Both the position numbers and the translations under genes were made by a program. This document shows, in pieces, positions 45,908-57,652 of a DNA stretch of 64,000 nucleotides (the first letter of the stretch is position 1; every line of letters begins with the position of its first letter). This DNA comes from Pseudoalteromonas rubra (lineage in GTDB: Bacteria; Pseudomonadota; Gammaproteobacteria; Enterobacterales; Alteromonadaceae), in the NCBI RefSeq assembly GCF_005886805.2, contig NZ_CP045430.1, positions 62,001-126,000 of the forward strand. Reading direction: 5' to 3'. The notes beneath the pieces were generated by a model. It ran no database searches and was not told where the DNA came from. It saw nothing but the letters and a program-made list of their open reading frames with translations.

Positions 45908-47359
45908 CTAATAGCCAAACAGCCGGCTGCCCACCAGCATAGTCAATGTTGTGATCACCACAATCGCAAACAGGTTCATAACAAAGCCTGCCTTGATCAT
46001 ATCGCGGATTTTTATCTCTCCGGATCCAAACACAATGGCGTTTGGCGGTGTTGCCACTGGCATCATAAAAGCACAACTTGCCGCCATAGCAGCAGGTATT
46101 ACCCAGATGAGCGGTGTGCCGGCAATTTGCTCAGCGACAGGACCAAGTAAAGGTAAAAAACCCGCAGCCGTAGCCGTGTTACTGGTCAGCTCCGTTAAAA
46201 AGGTAATGAGCGCAGCAACAGCCAATACACCCAGCACCAAAGGTATTGCACTGGCGCCGGCCAGCATGTTGGCAATGTACTCAGCCAGCCCCGAGCCTTT
46301 AATCTGGGACGCCAGTGTTAAACCGCCACCAAACAACAATAAGATCCCCCAGGGCACTTGCTGCGCGGCTTGCCAGTCCATTAGGCGAGTATCACTGCCA
46401 CTCTTTGCTGGCAGAACAAATAGCAAAAGCGCAGCCGCCATAGCAATTCCCGTGTCGGTAATGTCCAGACCTGTCCAGCTTGCCAGGTAAGGTCGGCTGA
46501 TCCAGCTAACTGCGGCAAAAACAAAAACAAGCAGCACATTTTTTTCGGCCAGGCTCATGCGGCCTAATTCACCTAATTGCTTGGTAAAAATTTGCGTCAA
46601 ATCTGTGTCATTATTGGTTTTTTGCACTTTAAACGCAAAACGCGTCAACCACACCCAGCACAATAAAATCATGCCAAATGTGAATGGAACAGCCATCACC
46701 ATCCATTGCGCGAAACCAATTTTTATCTGATAGTTTTCCCACAGATATGCGACCATCAACGCGTTGGGAGCGGTGCCAATAATGGTCCCTACTCCGCCCA
46801 GACTCGCGCTATAGGCAATCGCCAGCAACAGGGCAATACCATAGTTATTATCCTGAGATTGGTTATCCTTCAGTACATGAATCACTGACAAGGCAATTGG
46901 CAGCATCATTAAAGTGGTCGCTGTATTGTTGATCCACATAGATAGAAACCCGCTGACCAGCATCATTGCCAGGATCTGAGTCTTAGGATTGTTTCCACTG
47001 CGTAACATGGTATGCAAGGCAATACGTTTGTGTAGCTGCCATCTTTCCATTGCAATAGAGATCAAAAAGCCGCCAAGGAACAAAAAGATCAGCGGGTGTG
47101 CGTATAAACTCGAAGCAGATTTAATGTCGTTTATTCCCGCCAAAGGCACCACAAGCAAAGGCACCAGAGAAGTTGCCGGTATGGGCACAACCTCACTGAC
47201 CCACCAGATCCCCAGCCATAGCGCAAGTCCGGCAGTACGCCAGGCTTCAACACTCATCCCTTCAGGGGCTGCTGTCAAACACGTCAGCAGCATAAATGCC
47301 GGACCGAGCAGCAGACATAGCCTGTCGGTCCAGAGTTTTGACTTCTTCAAATTATCCAT
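45908..47359 (-). CDS. DASS-family (SLC13) anion:sodium symporter
   Basis: The 483-residue inner-membrane carrier has about 11-12 helices and the two SNT signatures of the divalent anion:Na+ symporters: 'FLSMWINNTATTLMMLPIA' in the first half and 'ELTSNTATAAGFLPLLGP' in the second. It probably imports succinate, malate, fumarate or related anions with sodium. The substrate cannot be fixed from sequence. Confidence 0.93.
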   Translation of the reverse strand: MDNLKKSKLWTDRLCLLLGPAFMLLTCLTAAPEGMSVEAWRTAGLALWLGIWWVSEVVPIPATSLVPLLVVPLAGINDIKSASSLYAHPLIFLFLGGFLISIAMERWQLHKRIALHTMLRSGNNPKTQILAMMLVSGFLSMWINNTATTLMMLPIALSVIHVLKDNQSQDNNYGIALLLAIAYSASLGGVGTIIGTAPNALMVAYLWENYQIKIGFAQWMVMAVPFTFGMILLCWVWLTRFAFKVQKTNNDTDLTQIFTKQLGELGRMSLAEKNVLLVFVFAAVSWISRPYLASWTGLDITDTGIAMAAALLLFVLPAKSGSDTRLMDWQAAQQVPWGILLLFGGGLTLASQIKGSGLAEYIANMLAGASAIPLVLGVLAVAALITFLTELTSNTATAAGFLPLLGPVAEQIAGTPLIWVIPAAMAASCAFMMPVATPPNAIVFGSGEIKIRDMIKAGFVMNLFAIVVITTLTMLVGSRLFGY

Positions 47360-47436
47360 TACTTATATTTTTACCTGGATTTAACACTCTGGGCGTATTA
47401 TGCCAGTAAAATAAGTACAGAGTATGGAAAATCTGT

Positions 47437-49308
47437 CTACTGTGCCGATATGGACAACGTCATTCCACTGGCACTTTGGTAACCTTTTATACCGATAAAC
47501 CAGTTACCAGCACCAGGTGCATTGAAAGTACAGGTTTCTGCATTGCCGCTTTTATAAGGACGACAATCGTAGCTATTGTCCCCAACCTCTGAGCCATATT
47601 TAACATACAGGTCACCATCCCCCACTCCGCCCGACAATGTCACGGTCAAAGACTGATACCCATTGCCCAGAGATTGAGAAAAGTTAACCCAGCCGCCCTG
47701 CGCCACTGATAAGTTAGATTCGGTACGATTGATGGGAGCTGGCGTGGTCCCACCTTGTTGATACTCGCCTACCAAAGAGACATTCTGAATCTCATTCCAG
47801 GCTTCAACCATGACATAATAAGTCCCTTCACTGACGTTACTAATGGTGCAGGTTTCATTGCTGCTCGACGTAGTGCTTTTACAGTCATAGCTTTGCAGTG
47901 TTGGCTTAGAGCCGTACTTAACATACAGATCTGCATCTCCCGTGCCGCCTGATGTTTTAAAAGTCAGGTTACTGCTACCAGCAGGTACAGCCAGAGAAAA
48001 GTCATGCTGAGACTTAGCTATGCCGCTAATACCCGTTTTTGGCACACCATTTTGTAACTTGCCAGGATCAGGCGGTGGAGTAGAACCGGCGTTTTTACCC
48101 ATTTCAGCCAGATAAGCGACCGCCAGTTTGGCAAATTTACTGGCATGTGTAGCATCAAACGAAGTGTCATTGCTGGTGTGTATTTTTCTGTTGATTTCAG
48201 ACATCCGGGATTCGAAAGGCATAGAGGCTGCAAACCCCTGTTGATACCAGGAAGCATGATCTGAACAGCCGTAACCACACTGATCATAGCCATAACTTAA
48301 ATTGGGTAAATAGGCGTCAAGCAGCTGCGACAAAAACTGATTCTGACCACTGTTGGTGTAATCCGTAATCATGGTGATGTCCTGCGTACTGCCATTATTT
48401 CCGGTCATATCAAACTGCACCATGCCGACCACATTTTTACCCTGAGACTTGTAATCTTGTGCAATGGCTTTAGAGCCTCTCAGGCCCACTTCTTCAGCCG
48501 CAAAGCCCATGATCTGAATCGTCCGTTGGGGTTTGTAATCCGCTGCGACCAGAGCTTTAAGCGCTTCTGTTAACACGGCAATTCCAGATGCATTATCATC
48601 TGCACCTGGTGCTCTACCCGCCGTAGGACTAGACTGATTGATAGAGTCGAGGTGTCCACCAATAACGACGATTTCACTGGCATTCTCGGCTCCGGCTATC
48701 GTCACAACAACCGACGATTGAGACCAGCTATGGTTATAAAAATCTACACTGATGTCACTGCGAGACTGTGTGATTGATTGCCAGTTTTGTTTAATCCACT
48801 GAGCCGCATCTACTCCACTTTGCTGCGTATAATAACGGTTATGGAACGCAGTGAGATTCGCTACTGTACTATCCAGGCTCGTGGTGCTCACCTCTCCTAT
48901 CATAGCGTTAACCATAGCTGGGTTATCTATGGTGTACGTCTGCAATGGTTGGCTGGTATGTGCCAGACTCAGTTGGGACAGATACGCCTCGGCGTCAGCT
49001 TTCGATTCATGAGCAACAAACCCACCACAGCGGTGGTAGTTTTCATGCATAAAATGACTGAGTTCACCATGCTCTATCTCATCAAGCTGCGCTATGCTAA
49101 CACCTGGGATTGCACTCACCTGTGCGTTAACGTATTTACCTGTCAGCAGGTTTTGTAACTGATAATGTTGCCCGGCCATGGTATCTAGTGTGATCCAAGC
49201 TCTTTCGGGCTCTAACGGTACACTAGCAAATGCTGCACCGCCTGAGAAAAGTGTAAAGTTCGCGGCCATTAATAAGCTCAGCACACGAACGGGTCGTTGA
49301 ACTATCAT
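47437..49308 (-). CDS. Secreted M28-family aminopeptidase with two PPC domains
   Basis: The 623-residue exported enzyme has a signal peptide (to about 29), a propeptide region, and an M28 catalytic domain with zinc-site motifs 'VIGGHLDSI', 'APGADDNASGIAVLTE', 'GFAAEEVGLRGSKAIAQD' and 'QFDMTGN'. A second half has 'YDQCGYGCSDHASWYQQG'. This is the Vibrio leucyl-aminopeptidase type. Two C-terminal PPC domains ('[10 protein letters not shown]', 'GDGDLYVKYG') follow. AAGGGG precedes the ATG. It lies downstream of an M4 protease with matching PPC domains and would trim peptides that the endopeptidase releases. Confidence 0.93.
   Translation of the reverse strand: MIVQRPVRVLSLLMAANFTLFSGGAAFASVPLEPERAWITLDTMAGQHYQLQNLLTGKYVNAQVSAIPGVSIAQLDEIEHGELSHFMHENYHRCGGFVAHESKADAEAYLSQLSLAHTSQPLQTYTIDNPAMVNAMIGEVSTTSLDSTVANLTAFHNRYYTQQSGVDAAQWIKQNWQSITQSRSDISVDFYNHSWSQSSVVVTIAGAENASEIVVIGGHLDSINQSSPTAGRAPGADDNASGIAVLTEALKALVAADYKPQRTIQIMGFAAEEVGLRGSKAIAQDYKSQGKNVVGMVQFDMTGNNGSTQDITMITDYTNSGQNQFLSQLLDAYLPNLSYGYDQCGYGCSDHASWYQQGFAASMPFESRMSEINRKIHTSNDTSFDATHASKFAKLAVAYLAEMGKNAGSTPPPDPGKLQNGVPKTGISGIAKSQHDFSLAVPAGSSNLTFKTSGGTGDADLYVKYGSKPTLQSYDCKSTTSSSNETCTISNVSEGTYYVMVEAWNEIQNVSLVGEYQQGGTTPAPINRTESNLSVAQGGWVNFSQSLGNGYQSLTVTLSGGVGDGDLYVKYGSEVGDNSYDCRPYKSGNAETCTFNAPGAGNWFIGIKGYQSASGMTLSISAQ
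47755..47990 (-). repeat. PPC domain copy shared with the neighbouring M4 peptidase
   Basis: The first PPC domain of the M28 enzyme and the first of the M4 enzyme read almost the same: '[10 protein letters not shown]', '[10 protein letters not shown]', '[11 protein letters not shown]'. The copy in the M4 gene is at 49690-49935. Boundaries are approximate. Confidence 0.75.
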
Positions 49309-49336
49309 CGCAACACCCCTTAATTAATGTGATTGA

Positions 49337-49364
49337 ACAAAAAAAGGGAGCGATATGCTCCCTT
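49337..49364 (-). terminator. Rho-independent terminator of the M4 peptidase gene
   Basis: AAGGGAGC and GCTCCCTT (49344-49351 and 49357-49364) form an eight-base-pair stem, then a run of seven T on the minus strand. The M28 gene therefore probably has its own initiation or relies on read-through. Confidence 0.88.
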
Positions 49365-49373
49365 AATCGATGA

Positions 49374-51923
<2,550 letters not shown>

Positions 51924-52424
51924 CTAGTCACTTGAGCATGCTTGGCGGGCTGTAATTGCTGTGGCAATCAGTGACCAGCTAATTGGAGTTTCCTTTAACT
52001 CCGGTAAATTCCCGGGTTCTGTTTGAAGACATACTGATTGCTCTCCCTCGGCGGTTACCAGCAATAGCTCAACGGTAGCATAAGCGAGCTCGTCGTCTCC
52101 GCGCTGGGCATGAAAATCCACTTTCAACAGAGTGGCAGAAGAGACATCCGGATATTGCTCTGCAATACGAGTTGTTATTAGCTGGAATCCCTGATCTTTT
52201 GATTCTTCCATAGCAGTCGCTATGTCCTTACCTATTCCAACGTCAATAGCGAATCCAACCGCAATGCCGGCAGGGCCCAACGCCCCCATCAACATAGGCC
52301 CAGCAGCTGCGCCTCTTCCCTGATAAGAGACACTTGGCATCTCCGATTTTATAACTGGTTTAGGAGGCACAGACGAACAGGCACTCAACAGAGTAACTAA
52401 CAATGCAAAGATAAATAGTTTCAT
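51924..52424 (-). CDS. Putative lipoprotein, unknown function
   Basis: The 166-residue protein has lipobox LLSAC (Cys16). A Gly/Ala-rich hydrophobic patch follows ('GAAAGPMLMGALGPAGIAVGFAIDVG'-like, about 38-63), perhaps a membrane-active or glycine-zipper segment. The rest looks like a small alpha/beta domain. I do not recognise the family. Confidence 0.65.
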   Translation of the reverse strand: MKLFIFALLVTLLSACSSVPPKPVIKSEMPSVSYQGRGAAAGPMLMGALGPAGIAVGFAIDVGIGKDIATAMEESKDQGFQLITTRIAEQYPDVSSATLLKVDFHAQRGDDELAYATVELLLVTAEGEQSVCLQTEPGNLPELKETPISWSLIATAITARQACSSD

Positions 52425-52602
52425 TTCAGTAGCATATAAAAAGTGAACGATACCGCTATTATATGAGGGTTATGCAATTATGCATAGTATAATCAGACCT
52501 TTATAATTAACTCTCTTAGTGAAACGCAAAGTACGGCTGCCAAAGAGTAAACAGCCAAAGCAGATCATCGCGCCACAAACCGCAGTGATTGCCATTAACT
52601 AA

Positions 52603-54600
52603 TTAGAACGAATATGAGTATTCTAGTGATAGCTGCTGTCCGGATTGTGGCACTCGGCCGTCGAACACTCTGGGGTCGAATGCACTCGTTTGTTTATCAA
52701 ACAAGTTTTGTGCCTTAATCCTGAGCTGCTTATTCGCAGCAAAGTGCCAGGTAATAGTGCCTCCTATCAACCAGTGTGCTTCCTGATCATAATGTTGGAA
52801 ATCAGGATCATCCGGTATAAACACAGGGAATACTTTAACCTGAGATCGCCACACCCCATTGAGCCCAATCTGCCAACTACCAAACTTATGGTGTAACTGC
52901 CACGATCCAAAACGTTTGTAGCTGGCACTGAATGGATCGTCAAAATGCTGGGTATAGTTTAATTTGAACCAGCTGGCATCACTTAACTCAAATGAAGCAC
53001 TGACCTCGAGCCCTTGCATGTTCGTAGAGTAGGCGTTATTAAACGTGAACCGGCTTTGTGCCATATCAACCGGTTCCAGAATGATAAAATCATCCAGCTG
53101 GTTTTCAAATAACACCAGATCGAGTTGCCAGCGTGTGTATGCCATATGCCAAACGAGTTCAGTCGTTTTAATATTTTCTGACTTAAGCTGCGCATTACCC
53201 TGAGTAATATCATCATTAGAATTAAGTTCATTACTCACCGGGATCCGAAATGACTCTCCGTATTGCAGCTTAAATGCATGCTGTGGATTAAACTGATAAA
53301 TGGTTGCAATGCGCGGAGACAACTTGCCGTCTATGTCGATAAACTCGTCAAAACGCAGCCCGGTAAATAATGTCAGTTGGTCATCCAACGCGTATTTCAG
53401 CTGTACATAAGTGGCGTAGGAGTCAAAATCCTGCTTCAGGCTATCGAACGCTGCAAACTCGTTAAGCGGCTTGATACCACCCAAATAGTATTGATCTTCA
53501 AGAATTATTTGCCCGCTGACTGGGTCAAAGTGCGATGTGTAAGTACCAGCCCTGGACTGCTCCTCTAATGAGTACTCCAGCCCCCAGTTTAGCGCCAGCT
53601 CAGTGCTATGCTGGTAGGCCAAATCCCAGTTCAGCGTCAAATCTTCAGAGCGCCATTTTGGTCCATTAAAAAAGTCCTGCTGGAGACCCAACTCTTCTGC
53701 TGTTGCTATCAGTCCGGCACTGTCTATGTCATGGCGGATAAAACTCAACGTTAAATCACTGTCTAGTTTGTCCGATAATCTGGCCCGGTGATTTAGTTTT
53801 GCTCCAATGTTACGGCTGGTATGAAAGTTGTCTTCACTGTAACTGGACAAATTCATAAACTCATCTAACGTCGTTCTGGTCAGGTGGAGCGACCCGCTAA
53901 ATGCCCCCCATTGACCACCAAATTCCACAAAAAGACTCGATTGCGGGTCACGGGCTTGTTGGGCATGATAGGTTTCCCCATCCGTTGCAAAAGCACTGAT
54001 ATTGGCATGAAAGTGCCGCTCGGTATCAGAGTTATGACTGTAATTGAACGAGGCATGTCTGCTTTGGTGCAGGCCTGCACCAAGCTGTATCTGACGTGCA
54101 GACTGACGCGTTACGATATTCATTACCCCCAAAAACGCGTTACTGCCATACAGGGCTGAACCAGGCCCGCGAATAAACTCGACTTTTTCGACCACATCCA
54201 CGGGAATAAAAGGGGCATAAACAGACGCTTTACCAAACGACGAATCATTGAGCCGCTGGCCATTTAACATCACCAGAATATTACCATTGTCGAGATAAAC
54301 GCCTCTGGCATGCTCTTTGGGCACACTGCCTACCCAGTCTCCACGGGTTGACTGAAACCCTGGCACAAAGTTCATCAGTTCATAGACGTTACGAATGCCA
54401 AGTAAAGTGATTTGTTGTTGAGAAAATGAGGTAACGCTGGATGGGACGGACTGGGCTGTTTCAGCCGTTTTGCTCGCAAGCTCTACTGTCACGTCCATCA
54501 GCTCTTCAAACGACAGCTCGAACAACGCTTCCTGACGGGCACTTAAAGGTAAACTGAGCAAGATTAAACTTACAGGTAGCAGACTTTTTATCATACTCAT
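52603..54600 (-). CDS. TonB-dependent outer-membrane receptor (iron/siderophore-type)
   Basis: The 665-residue receptor has a signal peptide (to about 22), a TonB-box-like start, a plug with 'SVPSSVTSFSQQQI', 'LMNFVPGFQSTRGDWVGS' and 'VEFIRGPGSALYGSNAFLG', and a 22-strand barrel ending in 'SLEYSYSF' with a terminal Phe. The RGPGSALYGSNA motif is typical of ferric-siderophore and colicin-type receptors. No Fur box was seen upstream, so the ligand is open. Confidence 0.9.
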   Translation of the reverse strand: MSMIKSLLPVSLILLSLPLSARQEALFELSFEELMDVTVELASKTAETAQSVPSSVTSFSQQQITLLGIRNVYELMNFVPGFQSTRGDWVGSVPKEHARGVYLDNGNILVMLNGQRLNDSSFGKASVYAPFIPVDVVEKVEFIRGPGSALYGSNAFLGVMNIVTRQSARQIQLGAGLHQSRHASFNYSHNSDTERHFHANISAFATDGETYHAQQARDPQSSLFVEFGGQWGAFSGSLHLTRTTLDEFMNLSSYSEDNFHTSRNIGAKLNHRARLSDKLDSDLTLSFIRHDIDSAGLIATAEELGLQQDFFNGPKWRSEDLTLNWDLAYQHSTELALNWGLEYSLEEQSRAGTYTSHFDPVSGQIILEDQYYLGGIKPLNEFAAFDSLKQDFDSYATYVQLKYALDDQLTLFTGLRFDEFIDIDGKLSPRIATIYQFNPQHAFKLQYGESFRIPVSNELNSNDDITQGNAQLKSENIKTTELVWHMAYTRWQLDLVLFENQLDDFIILEPVDMAQSRFTFNNAYSTNMQGLEVSASFELSDASWFKLNYTQHFDDPFSASYKRFGSWQLHHKFGSWQIGLNGVWRSQVKVFPVFIPDDPDFQHYDQEAHWLIGGTITWHFAANKQLRIKAQNLFDKQTSAFDPRVFDGRVPQSGQQLSLEYSYSF

Positions 54601-54870
54601 TCGCTCAACGACACAATTACGGCTAAACAGTTGTCATGTAACATAAAAATCAAACAGCGATTTTTTATTTCAATTTTAATATTACTCAGACAGGGACAGT
54701 TCGCAAGTTTTTTGTGATATTTTAGTAAGTTAATGAGAAATGTTAGTAATAAAGCGCGAGGAAAGATAGTTGAATATGAATAAATGTTGCATAAATAACA
54801 AAAAATAGAGTGATTTATTTTCTGTACTTTGTTGAGCAGCACATCCTGGATGCGCCGCCCTACCGTTAAA
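54601..54870. other. Intergenic region
   Basis: This 270-base AT-rich region precedes the TonB receptor gene. An open frame covers it on the minus strand, but its composition looks non-coding and it has no ribosome site, so I do not call it. Confidence 0.5.
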
Positions 54871-55143
54871 TTAGGCTGTCGTAAGTTTGCGTTTTTTAAA
54901 GTACTTGTACAGTCCAATTAAAGAGGCCACTATCCAGAATAACTCGATGACAAAACTAGCCAGATTGAAGTTATAGCAAAGACTGATAAGCAGCAAAATG
55001 GCACCACTGAGGTTCATCATATTGTACTTAATACCGTCGGGGCTTACTTTGTCCAACTGGAGTAAAAAGAACGCACCAACCACCAGGAAAGTACCCGTCA
55101 TACCAATGATGTCAAATAATATGTCTATCATGTTTTTGTCCAT
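54871..55143 (-). CDS. Small membrane protein (CBU_0592-like)
   Basis: The 90-residue protein has three hydrophobic helices. The conserved-looking core is 'GMTGTFLVVGAFFLLQLDKVSPDG', 'YNMMNLSGAILLLISL' and 'FVIELFWIVASLIGLYKYFK'. This is the pattern of the small CBU_0592-like family of unknown function. ATG 55143 was chosen as the start that removes a non-conserved N-terminal extension; a weak GAG box lies upstream. Confidence 0.75.
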   Translation of the reverse strand: MDKNMIDILFDIIGMTGTFLVVGAFFLLQLDKVSPDGIKYNMMNLSGAILLLISLCYNFNLASFVIELFWIVASLIGLYKYFKKRKLTTA

Positions 55144-55346
55144 ATAAAATAGGCTCACCCAAACACGCTGGCCCGGATCCATGGGTAGGGTGATTTTCAG
55201 TCTTTGAAACAGCACAAACTTTTCTATGATACGGCGCTAATCCAACATATAACAGGATATTTGTCCGCTTCCACGAGACCACTGCACCGGGCAGATTGAC
55301 CTCTATCTGTGACAGTGTCATGACATCCAGGTAAGATAGTCCATTA

Positions 55347-55751
55347 TTAGCTCAGTATGGCAAGTACGAACCCTATCAGACAAAATTGAGCGGTATGGTA
55401 ACCCGCATTGATAAGAAATAACTTCAGAGGGCGTTGTTCAAACAAATAACTGGTACCCAAGGTACTGGCGACAAAGCACACTCCAACGGCTAAGCCCAGC
55501 AACACTCCGTCTATAATAGCGGGGCTTTTACCCAGCAGCGCAGCCATTAACAGTGCAGCCAGTATGGATAAAAACATCGCGCCACTAAACACTAGTTTAT
55601 GGTCGGCATTTTGAATATCCAATTCAGTAAGGCCTGCTTCTTCCAGCCAGGATTTATGAAATAGTAACGGTGAGTACCATATTCCCCCTAAAGCAAAGGA
55701 GGAGATTGCCGCAATCACAACGGCAACCACATCTACATCAAACACAGCCAC
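55347..55751 (-). CDS. DUF1761 membrane protein
   Basis: The 134-residue protein has four membrane helices and the DUF1761 opening 'AAISSFALGGIWYSPLLFHKSWLEEAG'. Function is unknown. It lies 76 bases after the response-regulator gene on the same strand and could be its target or in its operon. Confidence 0.9.
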   Translation of the reverse strand: MAVFDVDVVAVVIAAISSFALGGIWYSPLLFHKSWLEEAGLTELDIQNADHKLVFSGAMFLSILAALLMAALLGKSPAIIDGVLLGLAVGVCFVASTLGTSYLFEQRPLKLFLINAGYHTAQFCLIGFVLAILS

Positions 55752-55827
55752 AGCACCTACCTCGATTATTTCACTAATTTCAATTTAGTTAATAACCTTT
55801 GGAAGAGCAAACTAGACTGTGCATGGA

Positions 55828-56349
55828 TTATTTAAGTACCGGGCGTTTCTGAAGTTTTCTTTGCAATGTCCGTCGGTGCATATTCAGTTGTCTTGCTGTT
55901 TCAGAAATGTTGCCATCATTAGATTTCAGGGTTTGCTGTATATGTTCCCATTCAAGCCGTTCCGGTGACATGGTCGTGTCTGTGGTTTCAGTCATTACAG
56001 TCTGTGTACCCAAAAGAGTTTTGGCTATCAACTGAGTGTCTGCTGGCTTGGTTAGGTATTCATCGGCACCCAGCTTAATTGCCTCAACGGCCGTCGCGAT
56101 ACTTGCAAACCCAGTCAGAAGTACAATTTTTGCGTCCGGGACGATGCCCCGGATCAACGCGATGTGCTGTAAGCCGGAGCTCGCTGTTAACTTCATATCC
56201 AACAACACATATTGCGGCAAAAATGTCTGACACTGAGCCGCAATATCCAGCTCATCATGCACACACTGACAGTCAAAATTCAGCTTGGTCATTCTGCGCG
56301 ACAACGTCGTGGCAAATGGTACATCATCCTCAATAATCAATAACTTCAT
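55828..56349 (-). CDS. RegA/PrrA/ActR-type response regulator
   Basis: The 173-residue regulator has a receiver domain with acidic pocket Glu7-Asp8-Asp9, phospho-acceptor Asp51 in LLDMKL, and 'LTGFASIATAVEAIKLGADEYLTKP'. A Fis-type helix-turn-helix ends it: 'GNISETARQLNMHRRTLQRKLQKR', the near-invariant RegA/PrrA DNA-binding motif. In other proteobacteria such pairs control redox and respiratory genes. It is three bases downstream of its kinase gene. Confidence 0.93.
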   Translation of the reverse strand: MKLLIIEDDVPFATTLSRRMTKLNFDCQCVHDELDIAAQCQTFLPQYVLLDMKLTASSGLQHIALIRGIVPDAKIVLLTGFASIATAVEAIKLGADEYLTKPADTQLIAKTLLGTQTVMTETTDTTMSPERLEWEHIQQTLKSNDGNISETARQLNMHRRTLQRKLQKRPVLK

Positions 56350-56352
56350 AAT

Positions 56353-57594
56353 TTATACTACAGGTAAAGTCACCACAGATACGGCACCCTGAGTCTGGTG
56401 GTTAGACAGGTGTAAGGTCCCTTCAAGTCGCTCGATTGTAGCATGAGAAAGCAGCAGCGCCATGCCCAAACCAGATGAACTGTCGACCACTGATTTACCT
56501 ATCAAAGCCAGTTTGTCCATTGCAATGCCGGGACCGTGATCTCGGATCGACAAAGACCATGTACGATCACTGCCTGCTGAGGCCTGTTCTGACAAGCTCA
56601 CACTAACTTCCAGGCTGAGCGCAGAGCACTTCTCATTGGCCTTCGCCGCGTTCACAAACAGGTTAAACAACGCCGGGATTAGCATAGGATCACCACTGAC
56701 TGAAAATGACTGTTCGGGTAACTGACAAGTGATGACCTGCTCAGGAAACTGCAGCGTCAGTAGTTCGTGAAGCTGCTGCCAGAGCATTGTAAATGCCTGG
56801 CTGTTAACCTGGGCATGCGGCTTAAGTAGCTCGGTTTGAGCCCTGAAACCATCTAACTGTGTCTTACACTGCGCCAAAGGAGCCTGCATATCCAGCACAG
56901 CCGGATGCTGCGGAAAATCCTCACTTAACTCTTCATACAGCAAACTCAAATGTGCGATGGGTGTGGCCAGTTGATGGGTTACCTGAGCAGCAGCACTGCC
57001 TAATGCGAGCACCTGCTCCTGTTGCAATTGTTTTTCTCTGCTTTTAGCCAGGGCCAGTTCTCGTTGCTGGATACGGCTAGCCAGAAAGGTCACTATCGTC
57101 ACTATCACAATAACCATGAATACAAAATTCACCAGCATGCCAAGCAAGTGCTGGCCCATATGCATACCGTGATGGTGCATCGGAACAACCGTATACAAAT
57201 ACCCATAAGCAGCTAAGGCGGCACCAGAAATAAACACTACAAACTTTGGTGGCACCGTAACCGCTGCAATGATGCAAGGTAACAACAGCAAAGAGACAAA
57301 CGCGTTGCTGGCTCCTCCGAGAAAAGACAACAGGACTGTCAAAAATAAAATATCAGCCACCAGCTGCATAACCATAGCCCCTGGTGATACATCACTCACT
57401 TTGCGATAAGCATAAATACTCGCCAGTTGAAATACAGACTCCAGCGCAATAACTGTAAAAATAGGTTGCTCTGGTAAATTTTTATCTAAAAACCACAACG
57501 AAATGAGCACCAGCACCAGCTGTAGTACAATGGCGATGGAACGCAGCAGCAATAACTGGCCAAGCGCCGAGTTAGGCGAGAAATTAATTAACAT
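56353..57594 (-). CDS. RegB/PrrB/ActS-type sensor histidine kinase
   Basis: The 413-residue kinase has six membrane helices (about 10-175), a short linker, and the transmitter with phospho-acceptor His207 in THQLATPIAHLSLLYEEL. This is like the RegB H-box (HELGTPL). The ATP-binding part has 'LFNLFVNAAKAN', 'RDHGPGIAMDKLALIGKS' and 'GLGMALLLSHATIERLEG'. The redox-sensitive cytoplasmic Cys of RegB is not in its usual place, so signal input may differ. There is no PAS domain. Confidence 0.9.
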   Translation of the reverse strand: MLINFSPNSALGQLLLLRSIAIVLQLVLVLISLWFLDKNLPEQPIFTVIALESVFQLASIYAYRKVSDVSPGAMVMQLVADILFLTVLLSFLGGASNAFVSLLLLPCIIAAVTVPPKFVVFISGAALAAYGYLYTVVPMHHHGMHMGQHLLGMLVNFVFMVIVIVTIVTFLASRIQQRELALAKSREKQLQQEQVLALGSAAAQVTHQLATPIAHLSLLYEELSEDFPQHPAVLDMQAPLAQCKTQLDGFRAQTELLKPHAQVNSQAFTMLWQQLHELLTLQFPEQVITCQLPEQSFSVSGDPMLIPALFNLFVNAAKANEKCSALSLEVSVSLSEQASAGSDRTWSLSIRDHGPGIAMDKLALIGKSVVDSSSGLGMALLLSHATIERLEGTLHLSNHQTQGAVSVVTLPVV

Positions 57595-57652
57595 GATATT
57601 TTACGTTTTACACTCAATAAATACGCAGACACCAGGTGTGCCTGAAGACTTC

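Noticed and set aside
54597..54917. 106-codon minus-strand frame before the TonB receptor
   Set aside because: It overlaps the end of the small membrane gene, has no ribosome site and looks like translated AT-rich spacer.
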